From Alphaproteobacteria bacterium (GTDB lineage Bacteria > Pseudomonadota > Alphaproteobacteria > Oceanibaculales > Oceanibaculaceae), in contig JAHJHR010000012.1 of the NCBI GenBank assembly GCA_018823745.1, positions 124,001 through 188,000 on the forward strand: a stretch of 64,000 bases of DNA. The letters run 5' to 3'. The notes beneath the pieces are model-generated. The model saw nothing but the letters and a program-made list of their open reading frames with translations. It ran no database searches and was not told where the DNA came from. The stretch's first letter is position 1. The number at the start of each line of letters is the position of its first letter. Shown in pieces: positions 53,105-62,593 of the stretch. The position numbers were made by a program, and so were the translations under genes.

Positions 53105-54802
53105 TTAAGGGCGGGAGCGCGTCGGGTCGGCCCAGAATGTCGCCTGCTTGCGCGCCAGGCCACCGCCCACGCCCATCGGGGTTCCATCGGCGCGCCAGCA
53201 GGAGGCGCCGGTCATGCTGCCATCCGCATTGAACAGAATGGCCCCCATGCCGCCGGCAACATGGTTCACCGGCAGCACCTGATGGCCCAGCCCGGCCAGC
53301 GCCGTGCGCACCGTCTCGGCGATGCCATGCTCGATTTCGGCTTCCTGGCCCCAGGTGAAGAGGCGGGGCGCCTCGACGGCTTCCTGCAGATTCATGCCGT
53401 GATCGACGATATTGAGGATGAACTGGAACACGGCGGACGGGATGCGGTGCGCACCGGGCAGGCCGACCGCGAAATAGGGCGCACCATCGCGCATGCCGAT
53501 GGTCGCCGAAATGCCGCTGGTGATGCGCTTGCCGGGTTCCAGCGACAGCGCATTGCCCGGATGCGGATCGAACAGATACATGTAGTTGGAGGGGATGATA
53601 CCGGTTCCCGGAATCATGATCCGCGCCCCGAACAGGCTGTTCAGCGTCTGGGTCGAGGTGACGATATTGCCCTGACCATCGGCGATGGTGACATGGGTGG
53701 TATTGGCCGATTCGACCTCCAGGATGCGCGCCTGATAGGCGCTGGCCCGGTCCGGGCTGATTTCCGGCCGGCGCAGATCGGCATAGGCCTTGGAGATCAG
53801 CCGCGCGATGGGCACATCGACAAAGGCCGGGTCGGCGGTGGTGGCGCGCCGGTCAACGGCGGCGATCTTCAGCACCTCCAGCATCAGATGCGTGGTCTGC
53901 GCCGTGCCGAAGCCCAGCGCGCCGATATCGAACGCCTCCAGCAGATTCAGCATCTGCGCGATATGCACCCCGCCGGCGCAGGGCGGCGCCACGCCGACAA
54001 TGTCGACGCCGCGATAGGTCGAGCGCACCGGCTGGCGATCCACCGTTGCATAGTGCCGCAGATCGTCGAGCGAGACATAGGAACCGGCCTGGCGCAGATA
54101 GGTGGTCACCTGCTCGCCCAGCGCACCGCCATAGAGATGATCGGGGCCGTGCCTGGCGATGGCACTCAGGGTCCGGGCATACTCCGACTGGACCAGCAGC
54201 GCGCCCTCGGCCAGCGGCGTGCCGCCGGGCAGGAAGATTGCAGCGATCACCGGGTCGAGCGCCATATCCTCCGCCGTCTCGGCAATGCAGGTCGCCAGAT
54301 AGGGCGTCACCCGGAAGCCGCGCGCGGCATGGCGGATCGCCGGCTCCATCACCTGCTCCAGGCTGAGCGCGCCGAAGCGGTCCAGCGCCTCGCACCAGGC
54401 CTTCAGATTGCCCGGCACCGGCACCGCAGCCGCCCCCACGCGATTGCGCCGCCCCTCGGTCTCCATATAGGTCGGCCAGCTATCGGATACCGGCGTATAG
54501 CTGTCGGGCCGTGCCTCGCCGGGGGCGGTCGCCAGCCCGTCGATGATGACCTCGCGGCCATCGGCCAGCCGGATCAGCGCCGTGCCGCCGCCATAGATGC
54601 CGACCATCATCGGCTCCACCACCGTCAGCGCGAACAGGGCAGCAATGGCAGCATCGACGGCATTGCCGCCCGCCGACATCATCTCCACCGCCGCAGCGGA
54701 GGCCAACGGATGATTGGTGACCGCCATCCCCCGGCTCGCCGTTACCGGAGTCTTCTCGCAGGAAAAATCACTCCCCGCCCGGGCCCGCCAATCCTTGGTC
54801 AT
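53105..54802 (-). CDS. gamma-glutamyltransferase family protein (cytoplasmic type)
   Basis: 565 residues from the ATG at 54802, which has AGGAAAA upstream. The autocatalytic cleavage and nucleophile site is NTTHVTIADGQG with Thr368; the large subunit begins with TNHPLASAAAVEMMSAGGNAVDAAIA and the C-terminal half has PGAHRIPSAV. No signal peptide is visible, unlike periplasmic Ggt, so it probably acts in the cytosol on gamma-glutamyl compounds or cephalosporin-like amides. It lies 157 bp downstream of the SrfC-linked gene run and is probably not part of it. Confidence 0.9.
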   Translation of the reverse strand: MTKDWRARAGSDFSCEKTPVTASRGMAVTNHPLASAAAVEMMSAGGNAVDAAIAALFALTVVEPMMVGIYGGGTALIRLADGREVIIDGLATAPGEARPDSYTPVSDSWPTYMETEGRRNRVGAAAVPVPGNLKAWCEALDRFGALSLEQVMEPAIRHAARGFRVTPYLATCIAETAEDMALDPVIAAIFLPGGTPLAEGALLVQSEYARTLSAIARHGPDHLYGGALGEQVTTYLRQAGSYVSLDDLRHYATVDRQPVRSTYRGVDIVGVAPPCAGGVHIAQMLNLLEAFDIGALGFGTAQTTHLMLEVLKIAAVDRRATTADPAFVDVPIARLISKAYADLRRPEISPDRASAYQARILEVESANTTHVTIADGQGNIVTSTQTLNSLFGARIMIPGTGIIPSNYMYLFDPHPGNALSLEPGKRITSGISATIGMRDGAPYFAVGLPGAHRIPSAVFQFILNIVDHGMNLQEAVEAPRLFTWGQEAEIEHGIAETVRTALAGLGHQVLPVNHVAGGMGAILFNADGSMTGASCWRADGTPMGVGGGLARKQATFWADPTRSRP

Positions 54803-54959
54803 CACTGTCTTTTCCTGCTCGCAAAGGCGGCCGACACCCCGGCCGGAACCATCGCCCAAGCTTCCCCTGTCCCGACCACGCATGCCAGAAAATCCTGCCC
54901 GCATGGATGCAACCGTGCCATGTGCGCGGCAGGACCGCGACAGAAACGCAAAGACTGAT

Positions 54960-55439
54960 TTATCGGCTTCCGGTCAGTGCCCTGATCGCGTCCTGCAGGG
55001 CCTGCTTGCGGCTCTGCAACTCGTCCAGCTTGCCTTGCTTGACGCCGGGATCGGCACGGGAATATTGCTGCGCCTGTTCCTCCAGCCGCAGCTGGTCGAG
55101 ATCGGCCTTCAGCTTGTCGTACTGGGCGCGTGACAGCTTGTTATCGGTCCGTGCCCGTTCCAGATCGGTGGTGGATTTCTTCAGATCGGTGTTCAGCGCG
55201 GCAAGCTGCTGCTCATAGCGCTGGGTGTCGCGCTCGATGCTGGTGCGTTCGTCGATCAGGCGTTGCTGGTCGCGCTGCAGCTGGGTTTTGCGGTCCTGCT
55301 CGTTCTCGGCATTGCGCTGGGCGGTTGTCAGCCGGGTATCGTAATAGCCGCCCCGCGCCAGCATGCTGGAGGTTTCGGTATAGGCGCACCCGGCCAGCAG
55401 GAATGCCGTGGCCGCAACCGCGAAAATCCCCCGCGCCAT
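54960..55439 (-). CDS. coiled-coil lipoprotein of unknown function
   Basis: 159 residues. The lipobox LLAGC (Cys18) ends a short signal peptide. The mature chain is almost entirely charged coiled-coil (Gln, Glu, Lys, Arg rich, residues ~45-150), similar in layout to envelope-spanning adaptor lipoproteins. No family recognised. The start overlaps the stop of the preceding lipoprotein gene (ATGA) and it is the last gene of the SrfC-linked run. Confidence 0.75.
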   Translation of the reverse strand: MARGIFAVAATAFLLAGCAYTETSSMLARGGYYDTRLTTAQRNAENEQDRKTQLQRDQQRLIDERTSIERDTQRYEQQLAALNTDLKKSTTDLERARTDNKLSRAQYDKLKADLDQLRLEEQAQQYSRADPGVKQGKLDELQSRKQALQDAIRALTGSR

Positions 55440-56155
55440 CAGCCCAGCCCCGCCACGCGCAGCGAGGTATTGACCGAGGAAAGCTGGGTTTCCAGCACGG
55501 CGATCTCCTTGTTGAGGCGCGTGATCTCGCCATCCAGCGCGACGGTGTTGGCGCCCGAGATGCTGCTGCGGGCCTCCACATAGGTATCGCGCTTCTCCTT
55601 GGCACCCGCCAAAATGGTTTCGACCTGCTTGGTATTGTCGCGGATGACGCCGGCCTCGGCACGGGCCTGCGCCACGGTGATCTGCTTGGCGTCAACCCGT
55701 GCGGCCAGATTGGCCAGCTTCTGGCGGTCCTGGTCGATCACGCGCTTGGTGGTCTCGACCGCTTCGGACAGGCGCGCATTATCGGCGCGGGCGTCCGCAA
55801 CAATCGATTCCGTGATGGCGATCTGGTTCGATTTGTACTGTGCCTGCTTGGCTTTCATATAGCCGTCAACACCACCCACCACGGCGCCGCCGACCGCGCC
55901 GGCCGCGCAGCCCTTGGCGATATCGCCGGAATTGCCGCGCGAGGTCGCCACCAGCACGCCAATCAGCAGACAGCCTATCGCCGCGCCCACCGCCGCCCCG
56001 CCCGCCGTGTTTTCGACCACGAAAGTGTCGGATTGGGTGCGCAGAAGCTGCTCATCCTTGGTCAGCATCGGACGGTCTCCGACAGTCTCGCAACCAGCCA
56101 GCGCGAGCGCGGCGGCGAGGCACAGGATTCCTCCCCGTTTGCGTAAACTTGCCAT
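55439..56155 (-). CDS. glycine-zipper lipoprotein with coiled coil
   Basis: 238 residues from the ATG at 56155 (GAGAGGAGC upstream). Lipobox LALAGC. Residues ~50-100 hold a Gly/Ala-rich double hairpin (GGAAVGAAIGCLLIGVLVA, GCAAGAVGGAVVGGV), the glycine-zipper found in membrane-inserting lipoproteins. After it come about 130 residues of charged helix. It overlaps the next lipoprotein gene and follows the FGE-fold gene by 36 bp. Likely anchors a complex to the outer membrane. Confidence 0.8.
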   Translation of the reverse strand: MASLRKRGGILCLAAALALAGCETVGDRPMLTKDEQLLRTQSDTFVVENTAGGAAVGAAIGCLLIGVLVATSRGNSGDIAKGCAAGAVGGAVVGGVDGYMKAKQAQYKSNQIAITESIVADARADNARLSEAVETTKRVIDQDRQKLANLAARVDAKQITVAQARAEAGVIRDNTKQVETILAGAKEKRDTYVEARSSISGANTVALDGEITRLNKEIAVLETQLSSVNTSLRVAGLG

Positions 56156-56191
56156 TACCCTGCGCTCCTCTCCAACGACTGACACATCAGA

Positions 56192-57739
56192 TTATCTGAG
56201 TGACTTGATAATATCGCCCGAAGGCAAGTTGCGAGTCTCGCGGAATACACCGACATGCTGGCGGAAAACCCGCGCCAGCGGCTGTAACGCTGTCAGTGAA
56301 CGCGCCGCCAGTTCCTCGTCCAGCACCTTGCCCTGGCTCTGGATCACGCTGTCGGGATAATCGCGAATAAGCTCCACAATGGTGTCGCGATAATGGCGGA
56401 TATTGGTTTCCACATCGCCGGCGGCAGCCTCCACATCCCTGGCCAGATTGGCCAGCACCGGTGAGTCCGCCGGATAGGCCGGCTTCAGCGCCGCCAGCGC
56501 CTTTTCCCGGCCGCTGCGGATGCCGTCGGCATCCAGGATGCGCTGGGCGAGGATTGCGCCGAAGCGCAGCAGATTGCGCACCGCGCGGTCGCGCTGCTCG
56601 TTGCGCGTCACGATGTTGGCCCGCATCACCGTGCGCAGCTCCTTCAGCCTTTCCTGGAAGGCCGGGTCCGGGGCGGCGTCGATCAGCAGCGCCAGCTCCT
56701 GCAGCGGGTCTTCCTGGCGCGCCGTGCCGGCCAGCGCGCTTTCCACCGCCGGCAGCTTGTCCCACTCCGCCTCGATGGCGGCCAGCCGCTCCGGCGAGGT
56801 GACGACCGGCGCGGACAAGGCAAGACGGAAGCCCACCGTCTCCAGCCTGCGCTGGCCCTTGGCGTCGAACGGGGTCATCTCCTGGCGCTGGGCGGTGCGG
56901 ATGGCATCCTGCGGGGTGAAGAAATCGCCGCCGCGCACCACCGCCCCGCCGCTCTGCCCATGCAGGCGGGAGACCTTGTTCAGCCGATAGGGCTCCAGCG
57001 CCAGCTCGCCCGCATTGCCCAGAATATCGTGCAGCCCCAGCGGATTGGGCTTCAGCAGACCGACCGCCTGACGCTTGAAGTCGGACGAGTCCGGCGCACC
57101 GTACCAGGCATAGGCCGATAGCGGCTCGGCCATCGGGAAGACCGGGGCGACGAACTCGCTCTCGCTGACCGCAGCCCCGCCGCGCGCGGCATATTCCCAT
57201 TCAGTCTCGGTCGGCAGGCGCAGGAAGCCGCGCGCGCCATCCTCCGCCGGCACCTTGCCGGCCGCATTGGTGTAGAGCCATTCGGTGTAGGCGGTCGCGA
57301 AATCCATTGCCTCCAGCCAGGTGACGGAGGTCTTGGGCAGCCGGCCGATATTGGAGGCACGGCCGCATTTGCCGGACAAAGCGGCGAACTGGTCGTCCGT
57401 CACCTCGTATTTGCCGAGATAATACAGCCGCCCGCCTTCTTTCCCGGCCCCCTTTGCGGGGCTGAACGAGCCGGCGATATGGTCCGACCGGCTGCTCTCG
57501 GCATAGGCGAAGCGCTCATCCGTGCCGCCCAGCACCAGCTTGCGGTCGCCCAGCAGTTTTTCCGCCGGCACCGGCACCGGGCGGAAGGTCATCGCCCCGC
57601 CGCAGGGCATCGGCAGGATCAAATCGCCCGGCTGCGCCGTCGGATTATACAGCCGCTCATTCCAGGAAATATCGGCGGCCTGCGCCGCCGCCGGCAGCAG
57701 CAGGGCGACCAGAGCGGACAGGAATGTCTTACACTTCAC
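56192..57739 (-). CDS. secreted formylglycine-generating-enzyme-fold (SUMF1/EgtB-type) protein
   Basis: 515 residues. A Sec signal peptide ends at AAAQA. The sulfatase-modifying-factor fold covers about 45-310: YYLGKYEVTDDQFAAL, LPTETEWEYAARGG, GLHDILGNAGELALEPY and VVRGGDFF. The typical GNVWEW is replaced by GNAGEL and the paired active-site Cys are not obvious, so it is probably a structural or binding FGE-fold rather than a formylglycine-forming enzyme. The C-terminal 200 residues are helical. It overlaps the upstream permease gene by 11 bp. Confidence 0.82.
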   Translation of the reverse strand: MKCKTFLSALVALLLPAAAQAADISWNERLYNPTAQPGDLILPMPCGGAMTFRPVPVPAEKLLGDRKLVLGGTDERFAYAESSRSDHIAGSFSPAKGAGKEGGRLYYLGKYEVTDDQFAALSGKCGRASNIGRLPKTSVTWLEAMDFATAYTEWLYTNAAGKVPAEDGARGFLRLPTETEWEYAARGGAAVSESEFVAPVFPMAEPLSAYAWYGAPDSSDFKRQAVGLLKPNPLGLHDILGNAGELALEPYRLNKVSRLHGQSGGAVVRGGDFFTPQDAIRTAQRQEMTPFDAKGQRRLETVGFRLALSAPVVTSPERLAAIEAEWDKLPAVESALAGTARQEDPLQELALLIDAAPDPAFQERLKELRTVMRANIVTRNEQRDRAVRNLLRFGAILAQRILDADGIRSGREKALAALKPAYPADSPVLANLARDVEAAAGDVETNIRHYRDTIVELIRDYPDSVIQSQGKVLDEELAARSLTALQPLARVFRQHVGVFRETRNLPSGDIIKSLR

Positions 57740-58940
57740 GCAGCGCCTCCGACGGTTCGGTTGCCGCCGCCCGGAACCCGGTCGCCAGCGCCGAGGGCAG
57801 CGCCAGCGCCAGCGTCGCCAGCCCGGCAGCGGCGAAATGCCAGGGCTCCAGCGATATCGCCGCCTGCCCGTCCTGCAGCAGCGGCGCGAAATAAGACTGC
57901 ACAGCTATGGCGCCGGCGCCATAGACCGCCAGCGACAGGCCATAGCCGGCCAGCGCCACCATCCCCGCCTGCGCCATCGGGAAGGCGGCCAGCAGCCCGC
58001 GCCGGAAGCCCAGCAGCCCCAGCACGGCCAAGGCGCGGCGCTTGCGCTCCACCCCCGCTACCATGCTGGCCAGCAGCGCGCCGACCAGCCCGGCCGCCGC
58101 GACCGAGCCGACGATCAGGAACAGCGCATTCAGATTGCGGTCCAGCGCCAGGATGCCGGCGATGCGGTCGGCATCGGTGCGGGTCTCGATGCCGGCGGCG
58201 CGCACCGCCTCGGCCAGCGGGGCGACATCCGACAGGTCGCTTGCGTAGAGGCGGAAGCTGGCATACTCCGCGATCGGCTCCCAGGCGCGCTCCCCCGGCC
58301 AGCCGAAGGCCGGGACTTCATAGCCGTCGCGATAGCGTTCGGCGGCCTCGATCAGATCGGGATGCACGAAGGCGGTGGCGGATAGGTACAGCGCCTCCGG
58401 CACCACGCGGCTGACAATCAGCTCCACCGTCGCCGGCTCGACCCGGCCGTCGCGGCTGCGCTCGACGATGCCGCGCAGCCGGTCGCCGGGCAGGGCATCA
58501 AGCTGTCGGGCGGCGGGTGTGCTGAGCGCCACTTGCCTGGCGGCCGCGATCAGCGGGCTGCCCTGGCCCAGCGGATCGCCCGGCGCGGTGGGCAGCATCT
58601 GGATATCGGCCAGCGGGGCGCGGCCCTTCGCCTTGGCGAGATAAATCTGCGTGGCGATGGCGCGGGTAGCGGGGACCAGGAAGCCGGTCTCCGGGCGCGC
58701 CGCCATGTCGCGGAAGAAATCCGGCCCCAGCCGGTAGGAGCCGACCGGGCGGATGCGCAGCGTCTCCGGGTTGGCCCGCAGCTCCTCCAGCAGCGTCGTG
58801 GCGACGCCGTGCTTCAGCGCGAACAGCAGCAGCAAGGGGGCGATGACCGCCGCCGCCATGATGATCTGGCACAGGCTGACCAGCCGGTCATGCGTCAGAT
58901 CGGCAATGGCAAGGCGGAGGATCAGCAGCGCGCCGCGCAT
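57729..58940 (-). CDS. FtsX-like ABC transporter permease
   Basis: 403 residues. One N-terminal membrane segment, a long extracytoplasmic domain (~45-255), then three membrane segments at the C-terminus (NALFLIVGSVAAAGLVGALLASMVAGVERKRRALAVL, the conserved FtsX/MacB GxxRK-type loop). Partner of the LolD-like ATPase encoded 1 bp upstream. Such mechanotransmission transporters move lipoproteins or drive cell-wall enzymes; with two lipoproteins in the run, lipoprotein handling is a sensible guess. Confidence 0.85.
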   Translation of the reverse strand: MRGALLILRLAIADLTHDRLVSLCQIIMAAAVIAPLLLLFALKHGVATTLLEELRANPETLRIRPVGSYRLGPDFFRDMAARPETGFLVPATRAIATQIYLAKAKGRAPLADIQMLPTAPGDPLGQGSPLIAAARQVALSTPAARQLDALPGDRLRGIVERSRDGRVEPATVELIVSRVVPEALYLSATAFVHPDLIEAAERYRDGYEVPAFGWPGERAWEPIAEYASFRLYASDLSDVAPLAEAVRAAGIETRTDADRIAGILALDRNLNALFLIVGSVAAAGLVGALLASMVAGVERKRRALAVLGLLGFRRGLLAAFPMAQAGMVALAGYGLSLAVYGAGAIAVQSYFAPLLQDGQAAISLEPWHFAAAGLATLALALPSALATGFRAAATEPSEALREV

Positions 58941-58941
58941 C

Positions 58942-59658
58942 TCAGCCCCGGTCGATCAGGCCGACGGGCCCGCCGGCCTCGCTGCCGACACGGCACGCCA
59001 CCGGCTCGAACCCGGCGCGCGCCGCCAGGGCGGCATCATGCGTCACCAGCAGCACGCAGCATTCCTGCTCGGCCGCCATCTCGACCAGCAGATCCATCGC
59101 CCTTCCAGCACTTTCCGGGTCCAGCGAGGCGGTCGGTTCATCGGCCAGCACGATCTTCGGGCGATGCGCCAAAGCACGGGCAATGGCAATGCGCTGGCGC
59201 TGGCCGATCGACAGGGCGGCCGGCTTGCGCCCGGCCACATCGGCCACGCCCAGCCGCTCCAGCAACCGGTCGGCGACATCCAGCGGTTGGCCAAGCCGGC
59301 GCAGCGGCAACCGCGCATTCTCCCGCCCCGACAGGAAGCCGAGCAGCCCGCCGGTCTGCAGTACATAGCCGATATCCCGGCCGCGCAACTCCGCCAGGGC
59401 GGCATCGTTCAGTGAGTCGATCTCCATACCGGATAAACGGAAATGGCCCGTCTTTTCCGTCGCCCCCATTTTCTGCGCCGCCAGCGTCAGCGCCACGATA
59501 TCGAGGAAGGTACTCTTGCCGGAGCCGCTGGGGCCGATCACCGCGATCCGCTCCCCCGCGCGGGCGACGAAACGCCCTATTTTCAGGCGGAAACCGTCAG
59601 CCCCACCCCCAGAGCCCCCACGCCGGCATTCCAGCCCCGCAATCTCGATCAGGCTCAC
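58942..59658 (-). CDS. LolD/MacB-type ABC transporter ATP-binding protein
   Basis: 238 residues. Walker [11 protein letters not shown]-loop near YVLQTGGLLGFLSG, signature degenerate but recognisable as ALSIGQRQRIAIARAL, Walker B IVLADEPTASLDPE, switch His in VTHDAALAAR. The signature begins LSIGQ rather than LSGGQ. It pairs with the FtsX-like permease and its start overlaps the vWA gene stop (ATGA). Confidence 0.9.
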   Translation of the reverse strand: MSLIEIAGLECRRGGSGGGADGFRLKIGRFVARAGERIAVIGPSGSGKSTFLDIVALTLAAQKMGATEKTGHFRLSGMEIDSLNDAALAELRGRDIGYVLQTGGLLGFLSGRENARLPLRRLGQPLDVADRLLERLGVADVAGRKPAALSIGQRQRIAIARALAHRPKIVLADEPTASLDPESAGRAMDLLVEMAAEQECCVLLVTHDAALAARAGFEPVACRVGSEAGGPVGLIDRG

Positions 59659-61589
59659 GGCAGCGCCGACAGCGGCACGGGATAGACCGCATCGCCCGGC
59701 GAGGCTCCTTCATCCAGCGCCACCCAATTGGCGACATCGTCGTGGAAGCTCTGATACAGCCTGATCTTGGCGCCGAGATCGTCCAGGAAGGCGACCTGCT
59801 CGCCGATGCTCCAGCGGTTCCACATCTCCTCCGACAGGGCCAGAACCCGGCTGCGATAGGGTAAATCCTCCAGATACTCGCCCATCAGCCCCAGCTCACC
59901 CAGATTGGTCTGGCCGGTCCTGCCAATCTGCGTCGGGTCGCGGCTCAGTACGGCGGCGGCACTCTTGAGCTGGTCGAAGAACTTGTCGCGGCTGATCTCG
60001 GTGGCAATGCCGACATCGACGATCTGCCGCAGCGCCGCCTGCAGATCGCTGAGCTGGTTCTTGGTCATCAGCAGCCGCACCTGAAGCGCGGTCTTGGACG
60101 GGTCTTTCAGATCGCGGTCGATGGTCCAGGCGCGCAGCAGGTCGGGGGCCTGCGTGCCGCTCTCGCGGCCCAGATAGACCAGCTGCATGGCATAGCCCAG
60201 CGCCGCCGTCTTGGCCTTGATATCCGCCGCCGGATCGCCGGCCTTCACGTCATTAGTGGCGGCGAACTTGCCTTTCTCCGCCTGCTCCACCTGGTTCACG
60301 ATGGCGTCGGCCAGCACATCGACATTCTGCCGGAAGCTGGTCACGGTCCCGGCCTCCACCGGGTAATACAGCTCACCAACATTGGGATAGGTGCTGAGCG
60401 CGCGATACTGCGCCTCCGCCGCTGCATGATCCTTCGCCCCTTCCGGGGTTTTCAGATGCACGACATAAGTGGCGATGAATTTCTCCAGCGCCTTTTCGCG
60501 CACCTGCTCCGGCCCCAGGCCGGTGGAGGAGAAGCGATGGTTGGCACCGCGCGAGCTGGCATCGGTGATCATCACGATGTAACGGCCGCCATAGGGTGAC
60601 CAGTCCACTTCGTCCACAGCGTCCACCAGACCGGCGAAACCATCCTCCTCGACGGTGCGGGTGGAGACTTTCGAGGCCTCCAGCCCGGCGGCCAGCTTCA
60701 GGAAAGCCTCCCCGTCGCGCACCTTGGCGGGATCGACAAAGATACGCGACAGATAGTCCACGCCCTTCACCGCAGCGGGATCGTCACGGTAGCCGACCAG
60801 CCCGAAGCGCATCTTGTCGGCCAGCCCAGCGGCCTGGATGCGGTCATAGATCTGCGCCACGGCGGCGCGCGCCTCGTCGATATAGGGGCCCATGGAGGTC
60901 GATGCGTCGATGACGAAGACCAGCGCGGCGCTGAAATCCTTCAGCCCCTCATTGGCTCGCTGCGACATCTGCGGCTGCGCCTGTTCTGGCTTCGCAGTCA
61001 CCGAGGCGACCTCGACGCTTTTAACCCGGAAACCGCTGGCCAGCGCCGTCTCGCGCGCCTGCAGGATCGGCAGCAGATAGAATTGCTGGCGGATATCGAC
61101 GAATTCCTTCGGCTCCACCGCCACGATCTTCTCCGAGGAAGATTCGCCCTTGGCCTCGATATCGCGCCGGATGACAGCAAGCTGCTGCGCCAGATCATCG
61201 GCCTCCACCATGTCCAGCATGGCGTCTTCCCCGGCGAAGAACAGCGCGCGGTCGCGGCCGGCCGGGTTGGCGAAGGTCAGCACCAGCGACTGCTTCCAGT
61301 CGATGGCCTGTTCTGCCTTCACCCAGCCGGCGATGCGCCCGGCACTGTTGCTGCCAACCTCGATATGCTCGCCCTGCCGGCCATAGACATAGAAGATCGA
61401 CAAGGGCGGCAGGGCCGATACCTGCTGGCCGCCCGGCTTGTCCAGCAGCGCCGCCCCCGGACGCGTCAGCACGCGCTGGAACAGGGTCTGCTTGCCCTCC
61501 ATCAGCAGCGGCTGGCGCGCCTGTGCCACGGCGTCCGCGGTCACCAGCAGCGACAGCAGCAAAGCGCAGAGCGGCAGGATGCGGCGCAT
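59655..61589 (-). CDS. secreted vWA-domain protein with SH3-like N-terminus
   Basis: 644 residues. Sec signal peptide (LPLCALLLSLLVTADAVAQA). Residues ~30-85 look like a bacterial SH3 (PLLMEGKQTLFQRVLTRPGAALLDKPGGQ region). The vWA domain (~225-430) starts with VFVIDASTSMGPY, a complete MIDAS DxSxS; GLVGYRD and MITDASSRG follow as further metal ligands. The rest is helical. Similar vWA modules sit at the C-terminus of PpkA-type kinases of type VI secretion. It is preceded 14 bp by the Sel1 protein and coupled to the ATPase gene. Confidence 0.85.
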   Translation of the reverse strand: MRRILPLCALLLSLLVTADAVAQARQPLLMEGKQTLFQRVLTRPGAALLDKPGGQQVSALPPLSIFYVYGRQGEHIEVGSNSAGRIAGWVKAEQAIDWKQSLVLTFANPAGRDRALFFAGEDAMLDMVEADDLAQQLAVIRRDIEAKGESSSEKIVAVEPKEFVDIRQQFYLLPILQARETALASGFRVKSVEVASVTAKPEQAQPQMSQRANEGLKDFSAALVFVIDASTSMGPYIDEARAAVAQIYDRIQAAGLADKMRFGLVGYRDDPAAVKGVDYLSRIFVDPAKVRDGEAFLKLAAGLEASKVSTRTVEEDGFAGLVDAVDEVDWSPYGGRYIVMITDASSRGANHRFSSTGLGPEQVREKALEKFIATYVVHLKTPEGAKDHAAAEAQYRALSTYPNVGELYYPVEAGTVTSFRQNVDVLADAIVNQVEQAEKGKFAATNDVKAGDPAADIKAKTAALGYAMQLVYLGRESGTQAPDLLRAWTIDRDLKDPSKTALQVRLLMTKNQLSDLQAALRQIVDVGIATEISRDKFFDQLKSAAAVLSRDPTQIGRTGQTNLGELGLMGEYLEDLPYRSRVLALSEEMWNRWSIGEQVAFLDDLGAKIRLYQSFHDDVANWVALDEGASPGDAVYPVPLSALP

Positions 61590-61603
61590 AATTGTCTCCC
61601 TAA

Positions 61604-62593
61604 TTACTCGATGCCCAGCTTGGCCAGGCTTTCCTTGGCCTCGGCATGGCCCTGATCGGCGGCGCGGCGCAGCCAGACGGTGCCTTGCTCCGGCCCGCTA
61701 TCGCCGCTGGTGACCCCCGACATCAGCAGCCTGCCCAGCGCGAATTGCGCATCCGCCCGCCCGGCCTCGGCCGCCTTGCGGTAATAGCTGGCTGCCTGCT
61801 CCGCATCCGGCGAGGCGAAGGCGGATGTCTCCTTCGTGTGTGTCGCCGGATCATACATGCGGCCGATGGCGTAGGCCGCGGCCGCATCCTGCTTGCGGTC
61901 CGCATGGCGATAGATCAGCAGCGCCAGATCGGGATGGCCAGCGGCAAGAAACTCGTCGGCCTTGGCGGTTGCCGCCGGGCCATCGGGCTCGGCATTCAGA
62001 AACTCCCGCATCGACAGCTCGTCATAGAACGGGCCGGTCGCCACGGCCGGCCGCTCGCGCTCCAGCATGCCGGAATCCCAGACATAATAGCCGACGGCGA
62101 GCAGAACCAACAGCGGTCCCAGCCACAGCCATTTCCGCAAATTCGGCTTGTCGGGATTTACCTCGATAGGCGGCGGGGGGGCCGCCGCCAGAATCCGGGG
62201 TTCCGGCTCTGGCTCAGGCGGCGTCACCGCACCGGCGCTGTTGCCGCCGGGCAGGATGATCTTCGGCCAGGCGATGCGGGTGCCGTTGCCGGGCTGGAAG
62301 GGCTGGCCGGCGGCGCGGAACTGGATCGCCACCGTGGCGATGCCGCCCAGCGGCACCGTCTTGTCCGGGCCGATCCGGGCAGTGAAGCCGTTTTCCGTGC
62401 GCTCAACGATGTCCAGCCGGTTCCAGGCCTCGTCTTCCTGCCAGTCCGCGCCGAGCCAGGGCCGGTTCGCCCCGCCGCGCCGGATGCTGACTTCCACCGG
62501 CCCCTCTTCCAGCGAGACGCCTTCGACCGCAAGCCGGCACCAGCCCGGCGGATCGAGTGCCAGATCCTGATAGGCCCGAATAACCGCCATCAC
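61604..62593 (-). CDS. single-pass membrane protein with Sel1-like repeats
   Basis: 329 residues. A soluble N-terminal domain of about 140 residues (unrecognised), a Pro-rich linker, one membrane segment (LWLGPLLVLLAVGYYVW, ~157-173), then Sel1/TPR-like repeats (AAAYAIGRMYDPA, AASYYRKAAEAGRADAQFALGRLL, GTVWLRRAADQGHAEAKESL). No signal peptide, so the N-terminus is probably cytosolic and the repeats periplasmic. It overlaps the SrfC-like gene stop by 4 bp. Confidence 0.82.
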   Translation of the reverse strand: MMAVIRAYQDLALDPPGWCRLAVEGVSLEEGPVEVSIRRGGANRPWLGADWQEDEAWNRLDIVERTENGFTARIGPDKTVPLGGIATVAIQFRAAGQPFQPGNGTRIAWPKIILPGGNSAGAVTPPEPEPEPRILAAAPPPPIEVNPDKPNLRKWLWLGPLLVLLAVGYYVWDSGMLERERPAVATGPFYDELSMREFLNAEPDGPAATAKADEFLAAGHPDLALLIYRHADRKQDAAAAYAIGRMYDPATHTKETSAFASPDAEQAASYYRKAAEAGRADAQFALGRLLMSGVTSGDSGPEQGTVWLRRAADQGHAEAKESLAKLGIE